From Vicingaceae bacterium (GTDB lineage Bacteria; Bacteroidota; Bacteroidia; Flavobacteriales_E; Vicingaceae): a stretch of 64,000 nucleotides of DNA. The DNA is taken from NCBI GenBank assembly GCA_019429185.1, contig JAHYJH010000003.1, positions 1 to 64,000 of the forward strand, given 5' to 3'. This document shows positions 11,601 to 19,459 of the stretch, piece by piece. Under the pieces are notes generated by a model. That model was not told where the DNA came from. It did not search any database and saw only the letters and a program-made list of their open reading frames with translations. Numbering within the stretch: position 1 is the first letter of the stretch; each line of letters starts with the position of its first letter. The position numbers and the translations under genes were made by a program.

Positions 11601-12146
11601 GTTACCATTGGAACTGGTCAACAAACAATTCTTCTTAATTTTATTGTACCCATAGGAACTGGTTACCAATTAGGAATGGCAGCTGGTTCTAACATTGATT
11701 TATATAGAAACAATGGTGGTACTAACTATCCTTACACAACTCCTGGATTAGTTTCTATTACATCTAGCAGTGCAGGAAATGGATATTATTATTTCTTCTA
11801 TAATTGGCAAGTAAAAGGTACAGACTGCATAAGTGCTAGAGAACCTGTTACAGCAACAGTAAATAGTTGTACTGGTGTTGATGAATTGAATAATAATAGT
11901 GGCATTTCTTCTTATTTTAATGCCTCTGCTAACAACGTAGAACTTTCATTAACTAATTTACCTCTTGGAAATTATACCATTGTGATAGTAAATCCATTGG
12001 GACAATTAATTAATGAAGAACTAATTTTTGTAACTAGTTCAAGTCAACTGGAAAGAATTTCTTTAGCAAGCAATTCTAAAGGCTTGTATATTTTAAAACT
12101 AATTAATTCAAACAACAATTACACAACAAAGTTTGTGAAGCAATAA
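8652..12146 (+). CDS. Secreted M4 (thermolysin) family metallopeptidase with PKD domains, CUB-like region and T9SS C-terminal sorting domain
   Basis: [32 protein letters not shown] zinc motif; two FxWxFGDGxxSxxxNPxHxY PKD motifs; C-terminal [21 protein letters not shown]...KGLYILKL...TTKFVKQ. Confidence 0.9.
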   Translation: [1164 protein letters not shown]

Positions 12147-12165
12147 GTTCATTTTCTAATATATA

Positions 12166-12199
12166 AAAGGTCTGAATAAAATTATTCAGACCTTTTTGT
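12166..12199 (+). terminator. Rho-independent terminator of the M4 protease gene
   Basis: aaaaggtctgaata...attcagacctttttg hairpin plus T-tract. Confidence 0.8.
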
Positions 12200-12228
12200 T
12201 TTTAATCAAGTAAGGTTACATTTGCCAA

Positions 12229-13014
12229 ATGGAAAAGTTACGTTTGCTAAAAGATTATCTAATCTATTTTTTTAAATCTACCAACCAGCATGGAATTCAT
12301 TCTCCTTTTGTGTTTGAACTTTATAACAATATTATAAAAGACCAAACTTCATTTTATGCTTTTGCAGATATTGAATCCATCAGAGCAATGTTGTTGCTTA
12401 GCAAGCAAGAAATTGAGGTGAAAGATTTTGGTGCTGGTTCAAAATTAACAACATCCAACAAACGAAAAATTTCATCTATCGTTAAAAATGCAGCAAAATC
12501 ACCAAAATATGGTCAATTACTTTTTCGGTTGGTAAATCGTTTTAAACCTTCAACCGTATTAGAAATAGGAACTTCATTAGGAATCAGCACCATGTATTTG
12601 GCTGCTGCAAGTAAAAAAACAAGCGTCATAACCATTGAAGGTTGCCCAACTATCTCAAAAATTGCAGCCATCAATTTCAAAAAAATTGATTTTGAAAACA
12701 TAACGCTTCACAATGGTAGTTTTGATGAAATACTACCTAAAATTATTGCGAAAGAAAACGTGTTAGGTTTTGTTTTTTTTGATGGCAATCACACCAAAAA
12801 TGCTACACTTACCTATTTTAATTGGTGTTTAGAAAAAGCCAACGAACAAAGTGTTTTTGTTTTTGATGACATTTATTGGTCGGAAGAAATGAAATGTGCT
12901 TGGGAAGAAATTAAAAAACATCCAAAAGTAACCACCACCATTGATTTGTTTTTTTTAGGAATTGTATTCTTTAATCCAGAGTTAAGTAAGGAACATTTTG
13001 TGTTGCGATTTTAG
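12229..13014 (+). CDS. SAM-dependent O-methyltransferase-like protein
   Basis: VLEIGTSLGISTMYLAAASKKTSVITIEG motif I; FVFFDGNHTKNATLTYF. Confidence 0.85.
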   Translation: MEKLRLLKDYLIYFFKSTNQHGIHSPFVFELYNNIIKDQTSFYAFADIESIRAMLLLSKQEIEVKDFGAGSKLTTSNKRKISSIVKNAAKSPKYGQLLFRLVNRFKPSTVLEIGTSLGISTMYLAAASKKTSVITIEGCPTISKIAAINFKKIDFENITLHNGSFDEILPKIIAKENVLGFVFFDGNHTKNATLTYFNWCLEKANEQSVFVFDDIYWSEEMKCAWEEIKKHPKVTTTIDLFFLGIVFFNPELSKEHFVLRF

Positions 13015-13021
13015 AAACTAG
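13007..13021 (+). repeat. Junction direct repeat copy A: gattttagaaactag
   Basis: Identical 15-mer at 14622-14636; related sequence at 15439-15452. Confidence 0.9.
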
Positions 13022-13093
13022 TGTGATAATTCATTGTTGGTGCTACGCACCCAACGAAACCCTTGCTGTTATAGGACGTTTTTCTTCTGTCTA

Positions 13094-13879
13094 TCAGTTC
13101 GGGTTTATTTTTCTTAATAGTTTTCTTGAAAAGTCAGTTTCAGCGTCTAATGAAGCTATCATTTCTCCGCCCGCGTTTGAAAGTCTTGCCAAGTCTTGTT
13201 TGGGAATAGAACCTTGGTCTGAAAAAATTAACAAACTCTCAAAATCTGCTTTGCTATTATTCAATCTCTCTAATACAATTGTTGTCAAACGTGCTTTGTC
13301 TCTATTGGGAATTCCAAAAAGAAAAATGGGGGCATACTTACCTTCAATTCGATAATCAATAGGATAGTCTCTCGCATTATCCATTTCATCAAAGTAGTAG
13401 TCTTTTTTTACTTTTTCTTCTCCTACAACTTTGAATAATTGTTCTTGCAGGTCTTCATAAAAAGTTGATTCCGCTCTTGCTCTATTTAGAAAAGTAAGAT
13501 CATTGATTTTTGTCAATGCCTGTCCAAGTCTAAAAATATTAAATCCTAAATTTTCCACAGGTGTGTCTATGAAAAACTCTCCATTGTCTTCGTCAATAAA
13601 TGTTTCAGCTTTTATCTGGTCAAATATTTTACCCCTTGTTCCTTCTCTAAATTTATCAATGTCATTGTCATAACTTAAATGCATCATTGTATGACCCATA
13701 TCAGTTAATCTGATAATACCACCTGGCATTTCCTTAATGTAAATTTGATAAGGGTCTCCGTCAGCAAAGTAAAAAGGCGTTTCAATGAAAAGTAATTTTC
13801 CATTCTTCGGCTTTATATTTACTTCTGCACACATTAGTGAGCAAAGAGTCTCTTGTAGTTTATTTATATCAAGGTTCAT
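13094..13879 (-). CDS. DUF1828-type protein (probable DUF1828/DUF1829)
   Basis: TPFYFADGDPYQIYIKEMPGGIIRLTDMGHTMMHLSYD N-terminal block; ends one base into the upstream ORF. Confidence 0.7.
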   Translation of the reverse strand: MNLDINKLQETLCSLMCAEVNIKPKNGKLLFIETPFYFADGDPYQIYIKEMPGGIIRLTDMGHTMMHLSYDNDIDKFREGTRGKIFDQIKAETFIDEDNGEFFIDTPVENLGFNIFRLGQALTKINDLTFLNRARAESTFYEDLQEQLFKVVGEEKVKKDYYFDEMDNARDYPIDYRIEGKYAPIFLFGIPNRDKARLTTIVLERLNNSKADFESLLIFSDQGSIPKQDLARLSNAGGEMIASLDAETDFSRKLLRKINPN

Positions 13880-14376
13880 TATTCGAATAATTTAGTTTGA
13901 CTAGTATTGTCAGGCGTAGTGTTAATACCTGAAATTTTACAATCTGTCACTAGGCAATGTAAAGCTCCTTCAACAGTATTATATCTATCAGTTGCCATTG
14001 CAAATCCTTCAGCTTTTCTATTAGCCTTTATATACTTTTCCGTAGCCATATGAATGTGGCAAGTATAACCAAGTCTAACCTTTTCTAAATGGTTTGGATG
14101 GTCGTGATTTGGTCCGTTATATCTTTTTAGTGTTAGTGTTTCTCCATTAGGGGCGAGCCAACTTATCCCACAAGAAAAGTCGTCTTCCATACCGTCCCGA
14201 AGATTTTGTCGTTTGTATATCTCAAATTCGTGTCCTAAGTTGTCTAAAGCAACGGCTTTAAAATTAAATTGCTCATGACCTTCCTTATTTTTGCTTCTCG
14301 CTTGTGGATTTGTCAAGCGTTTAGGGCAGTTTAGAAAGTCTGCAATTTTGTCGTCTGTTAAACTCTCAAATGCCAT
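13879..14376 (-). CDS. hypothetical protein, translationally coupled partner of the DUF1828 gene (possibly DUF6978-like)
   Basis: ORF abuts/overlaps 13094-13879 by 1 nt on the same strand. Confidence 0.65.
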   Translation of the reverse strand: MAFESLTDDKIADFLNCPKRLTNPQARSKNKEGHEQFNFKAVALDNLGHEFEIYKRQNLRDGMEDDFSCGISWLAPNGETLTLKRYNGPNHDHPNHLEKVRLGYTCHIHMATEKYIKANRKAEGFAMATDRYNTVEGALHCLVTDCKISGINTTPDNTSQTKLFE

Positions 14377-14494
14377 TCTTTATTATTCAGTTTTTATATT
14401 TGCAATTTTACGAAAAATACTCTTATGTCGGTCATTTTGATTGGAAACTTTGTCTTTCTAAACTTACGCACACTTGTATATATGTCTGACAAAA

Positions 14495-14532
14495 TCATAC
14501 ATATACACCCAAATTTGGGTAGATATGTATGA
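14495..14532. promoter_or_regulatory. 38-bp near-perfect palindrome upstream of the DUF1828 operon, operator candidate
   Basis: tcatacatatacacccaaa/tttgggtagatatgtatga, 17 of 19 pairs. Confidence 0.6.
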
Positions 14533-14621
14533 AAACTATCATACTTTATTTTAGAACAAATGTGTTCATTTGTTTTGAAATACTCAGCATAATGTTGTGT
14601 TTTTTAACTGCCCTTCAAAAG

Positions 14622-14636
14622 GATTTTAGAAACTAG
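14622..14636 (+). repeat. Junction direct repeat copy B: gattttagaaactag
   Basis: Identical to 13007-13021. Confidence 0.9.
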
Positions 14637-14641
14637 GAGCA

Positions 14642-14989
14642 CTAATTACGTTTCTTTAATTTTTCGGGATACATTAGTACAGGAAAAAAGTCCGTTACAT
14701 AGATTTTTCTTATGGATTGATTTACGTAATAAATAATTTTTATTTCAAAATTTCTAGTTTCCTTGTGTAGTATAAACCTAAATTGTTGTGGATATTCTTT
14801 TAATACTGGTTCTAAGCTTCCTCTCTTTGGTATTGTTGAAAGACTTGCTACTAATGCCGTGATATTATCGTCTATTTCTGAGACTCTTTCTAAACTAAAA
14901 TTCTTAACTAAGTAAGCCAAAATCTCTTCCTGATACCTTTTTTCTGCTGGATAGGTTATTTCTATCTTGAAGCTTTGTTGTTCAACCAT
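14642..14989 (-). CDS. RelE/ParE-family toxin
   Basis: KIEITYPAEKRYQEEILAYLVKNF...IPKRGSLEP...FRFILHKETRNFEIKIIYYVNQSIRKIYVTDFFP; partner ORF overlaps upstream. Confidence 0.75.
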   Translation of the reverse strand: MVEQQSFKIEITYPAEKRYQEEILAYLVKNFSLERVSEIDDNITALVASLSTIPKRGSLEPVLKEYPQQFRFILHKETRNFEIKIIYYVNQSIRKIYVTDFFPVLMYPEKLKKRN

Positions 14990-15177
14990 TCTTTATTGTT
15001 CGCTTGAAATGTACTTAATGAAATTGTTTGTCCTTCTTCTATGGCTTTTATTGATTTTTCTGCTCGATATTGTAAGTGTGCTTGCTTCAATAAATTTTCA
15101 TATTGTTGCAATATTCCTTCTTCTTTTATCTGCATTAACTTTTCTATTAATCCTAGTTTTTTTGTTTCTATACTCAT
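14962..15177 (-). CDS. antitoxin-like small protein
   Basis: Upstream of and overlapping the RelE/ParE-like ORF by 28 nt; 71 aa, helical. Confidence 0.65.
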   Translation of the reverse strand: MSIETKKLGLIEKLMQIKEEGILQQYENLLKQAHLQYRAEKSIKAIEEGQTISLSTFQANNKEWLNNKASR

Positions 15178-15391
15178 CTTATTTGTGTTTAGGGTTACTA
15201 CAAATTTAACATTATTTTTTGTTTTTTATTATCAAAATTTGTGATTTCATGTTTAAAATATTTCTTTTAAAACGAATGATTTCCTAAAAACCTTTAATCC
15301 TTAGGCGGACAAACATAAGTTTTTGTAGTTAAAGTCCTTAGCCTCCTCAGATAGCTATCGATGCTCTTGCCTCACTTCAGGGCAGTAAAGA

Positions 15392-15445
15392 ATTGTATTC
15401 TTTAACCCCGATTTAACGAAAGAACACTTTGTGCTAAAGTTTTAA
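15392..15445 (+). pseudogene. Fossil 3' end of an O-methyltransferase gene (IVFFNPDLTKEHFVLKF*)
   Basis: Aligns without gaps to the last 18 codons of 12229-13014 (IVFFNPELSKEHFVLRF*), 41 of 54 nt identical. Confidence 0.85.
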
Positions 15446-16997
15446 AAACTAGGAGCACTTATTGTTCTAAACCTTCTTTTGGAAGCTGATTTTGAAAAAC
15501 CAAAACTTCCATCAAATACTACGGTATAAACCAACTCTTTGTTAAATAGTTCTCCCGGCTTTATTTCTATTGACCATGTTATTTCTCCTGCTTCATAATC
15601 AACTGTTCCGTTAGTTGTTTTATCTAACGTAACTTCTGCACTTTTCGATTGAGATATAGGAAATTGCTCCTTTAACTCAAATACAACAGGAAATGAATTG
15701 TTGTTTTTTAGTGTATATTCATAGGCATAAGTAACTTTTTTCTTTTTATTAAAACTAGTAGGTTCTTTCGCATATTTTTGGTCTGCAATTTCTTTTCGTT
15801 TCATAAAAATACTGTTATCCTTTCCCACTGGAAGGAGCAATGTGTCAGAAAATTCACTAAACTTAATAATCGTTTTTCCTATGTTGTTTTTGTTGTAAGT
15901 AATGTTTGCAACTCCATCCACAAAACCAAGCGTGTCCCAGTTTGTTATTTCTGAAACCAAATAAACTTCAGCATCTATACTTGGAAATCCATAAAAATAA
16001 TAGGTTGCTGGCAGTTTAACTGTCATTATTGGAAAAGAAAAAACAGTGCTGTTTGATTTTATTGAATATGTACCTTTTAGTGTTCTTAGTTTTAGGTATG
16101 AAGGAATTGATATTTCTTGATATTCAACACCTTCCAATTTAGAAATTACTTGCTGTTGTTGAGCTTGTTCTTGCACCAAATTAGTATTATTATTTTGGTT
16201 TGTATATTTAGATCGGCTTGTTAGTGTCCACGGTTCTTCAGGAACAGGGAGTGATGTTGGGTTATTCAATGGGAATGAAGAAGATAAATGAACAACTACC
16301 TTATCCCAATTTTCGCCAGTTTGACTCATAATTCGAGCAAGGTATTTCACTTGTATTTCTTTTTCGGAAGAGCTTTGAACATTTATTTCATAAAATGGAC
16401 TCCACCCTATTCCTCCAGTAATGTATTCAATTTCTAAATCAGAATTTAATGTTTTTTCAACAGAAACAAGCAGTTTTAAAATAGCTGCATTTTCGTTGTT
16501 TAGTTTTACTTCTTCCAATTGTTTTGCTTCTGCTATGGATGAGTCAACAAACCGAAGTTGCTTTTTTAACTCCATTATTTTTTTTGAATAAAAATCGAGC
16601 ATTTTCTCTAAATCTGCAACTTCATTCACAAAATTAGATTCATTGTATTTTACTTCTAACAATGCCAATTGGTTTAACAAGGCATTTCGCTCATCTTCTA
16701 ATTGATTAAATTCTTCTTTGGTGAGTTTTTTAATGAGGGACTTATTGAGAATAGTTACTTCCTTATTATTAAATTATTAATAGTAATGGTATTTAAAACC
16801 AATTTTGAAGAAATATTTTTCAATACAAGTTCTTGAATTCCTACAGTTAATCGTTGATTACTGGTTCTGGAAACCAATGCACCAGAATGATACACCGTAA
16901 TTTCTTGAACATTAGAAAGAATTTCAACTTCCTTTGCAAAAGAAAAATTAATAAACAGGTAGTATATAATTACGGAAACAACTAATTTTAATCTCAT
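15442..16997 (-). pseudogene. DUF4139/DUF4140 (mucoidy-inhibitor-like) protein interrupted by one frameshift near 16765
   Basis: ORFs 16755-16997 (signal peptide, VQEITVYHSGALVSRTSNQRL) and 15442-16680 (LEIEYITGGIGWSPFYEINV) are joined in another frame by NNKEVTILNKSLIKKLTKEEFNQLEDERNA with no stop. Confidence 0.75.
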
Positions 16998-17024
16998 TTT
17001 TTTAAGTTTTATTCTAAGGAATCA

Positions 17025-19310
17025 TCATTCTTTCACAACACGGTAAACCTTACTACCTTCTTGATTTGAAAATTTAACGAAATAAATTCCTTGAGCCAAT
17101 CCATTCAAATCAAAGCTTTCTTTTCGTTGTGTTATTTGTTTGGTAACCAAAGTTCTTCCTACAATATCTATAATCTGAATAGAAGAATTGGTTAGATTAT
17201 TAGTGGAAAAATCAATCGTAATTGTGTTTTTAGTAGGATTAGGATAAATTAAAATTTCTGACAATTTTTGAGGTATTTCCGTTACAGAAATAACGATATT
17301 ACTATCGCCTTTATAAAAGTTAACTCCACCTGCAACATTACCAACAACCAAATCAAAACCTCCATCATTAGTAATATCAGCAACAGAAACCGATGACCAA
17401 CCACCTTGATTGATGTTTAAATAAGTTGAATCTACTAAATAGAAATTACTTCCTAAATTACCTTCGATGCTGTCATACATATAAATATAACCATTTGTTG
17501 CTCCTGAAATTAACTTATAACTTCCATTATCATCAAAAAAGAAAGGAATACAATTTCCATTAAACTCATTATAACGTCTGGTTTTTACTCCTCCAAGCTG
17601 TGTTGTTACTAAAGAAAAGGAAGGTACTGTTGTAGTTCCCATATTTTCATAATAATTTATAAAGCCCAACCGATCGCCAATAATTAAATCCAACAATCCA
17701 TCTCTGTTCAAATCGACCAATTGAGGTGCTGCAAAAACTCCGATGTCAATGCCTCTATATTCAGGCTCATTTAAGACGAAATTAGCTACATTTCCAGGTC
17801 CGGCAATATTTTCAAAATAATGTAATTTTCCATTATCACCCCCAAAAATCATGTCCTCATCACCATCGCCATCAATATCACCAAAAGTAGGTATAATACG
17901 AAAAATAGGTTGATTCATTGCTATATCTAAATTAAGTGTTGAAATTAAAACATAATCAGAATCAATTAGTTGAAACGCTGGGATTGATGCTGTACCAATG
18001 TTTTCATATAAAAACAACGAAGACCTTATTCCAGCATTAGTTGTAGTGTCTGTATAACCTGCATTTCCAATCACTAAATCCATTAAACCATCAGCATTAT
18101 AGTCGAAAAAAACTGGATGAGAACCAAGACCAACTTCTATCATATCTTCTTGCAAAAAAGATTTAGTTATAAAATCGAAATCAGGGAAATTTGTTGCTCT
18201 GTTATTTTTATACATCCAAGTTCCATTGATGTTTTCACAACCAGTAAAACAATTTGGAGCAACAACTAAATCCTTTACCCCATCATTGGTTACATCTAAA
18301 TAATAACCTGCAGGAAAAAGGTCTAAGTAAACAGGAATTGTATTAGCATTATTGCTTGGGAAGGCTGTATCAAATGCAGTAATATGCGAAGAAGTTAAAT
18401 TTGGTGAAGGATCTGAATTAGTTAATAACGTCATACTTTTGAAAGAAACATCTCCCAAAATCAAATCTTTTGTTCCATTTGAATCTACATCCATTGAAAG
18501 TATGGAAGAACCTGAATGTTTATTTCCACCACCAATTCTTTCAGGATTATTGATGTTAAACCCACATGAATCGTATAATGTTATTGTATTTGAAGTAGCT
18601 CCTTCTGTAAAATACCCCCAACACTTATTACGAAGTTCAAAATCTAAACTATCACAATCACCATATCTTTCTTGAGATAAATTTTTATGGTATTCAACTT
18701 GAGATCCTAAAATACTAAAAGTGATAATATCTAAATCGCCATCACCATCAATATCATCAATAACAGGAATATCTATGGTTGTAACAAATAAATTAACCAT
18801 ACTTGGAGTTGGTGAATCGGGCTGAAAATTAGAATATAAAATGGTGCTGGTTGGATTCCCTCCAGTAACCATAGAAAATTGTAAAGCCCCTCCTGTTGTA
18901 GTATTTTTATAAACCGTTACACCACCTGTTCCGGCAGTAAAAATATCCATAAGTCCATCGCAATTATAATCTCTCAACAATACCCAATCATGCAAATCAG
19001 CAGGGAACTGAGTTATATATTGAGGAGCCAATACATAAGAAGACTGATTAGGAATTCCTAAATTAATAAAGGTAGATATCCTATTAATACTTCTATCAAA
19101 CACAAACAAATCCATAATATTATCGTTGTTTAAGTCTATTTCAGAAAATTGAGGCGAATTAAAACCTCCAGTCCAAGCATGTTTTAGGGTGTCTCCATTT
19201 TGATTTAAAACTACAATCGAATCGAAACGAGTGAAATTTAGTTGTGCAAATGATACTGTACTTGTGTAAATTAATAGAAAAAAAAGTGCACATTTATTTA
19301 GTTTTTTCAT
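17025..19310 (-). CDS. Secreted FG-GAP/VCBS-repeat protein with T9SS type A sorting domain
   Basis: Repeated D.D.DGD.D..FG / D.N.DG..D...G motifs; C-terminus ILIYPNPTKNTITIDF...SKVYRVVKE. Confidence 0.9.
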   Translation of the reverse strand: MKKLNKCALFFLLIYTSTVSFAQLNFTRFDSIVVLNQNGDTLKHAWTGGFNSPQFSEIDLNNDNIMDLFVFDRSINRISTFINLGIPNQSSYVLAPQYITQFPADLHDWVLLRDYNCDGLMDIFTAGTGGVTVYKNTTTGGALQFSMVTGGNPTSTILYSNFQPDSPTPSMVNLFVTTIDIPVIDDIDGDGDLDIITFSILGSQVEYHKNLSQERYGDCDSLDFELRNKCWGYFTEGATSNTITLYDSCGFNINNPERIGGGNKHSGSSILSMDVDSNGTKDLILGDVSFKSMTLLTNSDPSPNLTSSHITAFDTAFPSNNANTIPVYLDLFPAGYYLDVTNDGVKDLVVAPNCFTGCENINGTWMYKNNRATNFPDFDFITKSFLQEDMIEVGLGSHPVFFDYNADGLMDLVIGNAGYTDTTTNAGIRSSLFLYENIGTASIPAFQLIDSDYVLISTLNLDIAMNQPIFRIIPTFGDIDGDGDEDMIFGGDNGKLHYFENIAGPGNVANFVLNEPEYRGIDIGVFAAPQLVDLNRDGLLDLIIGDRLGFINYYENMGTTTVPSFSLVTTQLGGVKTRRYNEFNGNCIPFFFDDNGSYKLISGATNGYIYMYDSIEGNLGSNFYLVDSTYLNINQGGWSSVSVADITNDGGFDLVVGNVAGGVNFYKGDSNIVISVTEIPQKLSEILIYPNPTKNTITIDFSTNNLTNSSIQIIDIVGRTLVTKQITQRKESFDLNGLAQGIYFVKFSNQEGSKVYRVVKE

Positions 19311-19391
19311 GCAAAAAGTATTGATTTAGGTGTTGGTGTAAAGGTATATAATTTTAACAATTAAAAAAAAAATAAAGAATTAAAATTAATG

Positions 19392-19422
19392 TTTGTAAAA
19401 CGCATTTGAAATTCTATATTTG
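19392..19422 (+). promoter_or_regulatory. Bacteroidota-type promoter of secDF: TTTG-N19-TATATTTG
   Basis: TTTG 19392-19395, TATATTTG 19415-19422, 19-nt spacer. Confidence 0.65.
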
Positions 19423-19459
19423 CAGGCTTATAAAATTTTATACAAAAAACACATAAAAA

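Noticed and set aside
13030-13083. Integron attC-like site near the DUF1828 cassette (gttggtgctacgcacccaac hairpin)
   Set aside because: The GTT...AAC order is inverted relative to the RYYYAAC...GTTRRRY attC layout, it is too short, and no integron integrase is present; it may just be a terminator-like hairpin.
13023-13355. Plus-strand ORF 13023-13355
   Set aside because: Antisense to the 3' part of the DUF1828-type gene, starts in the repeat junction, no recognisable motif.
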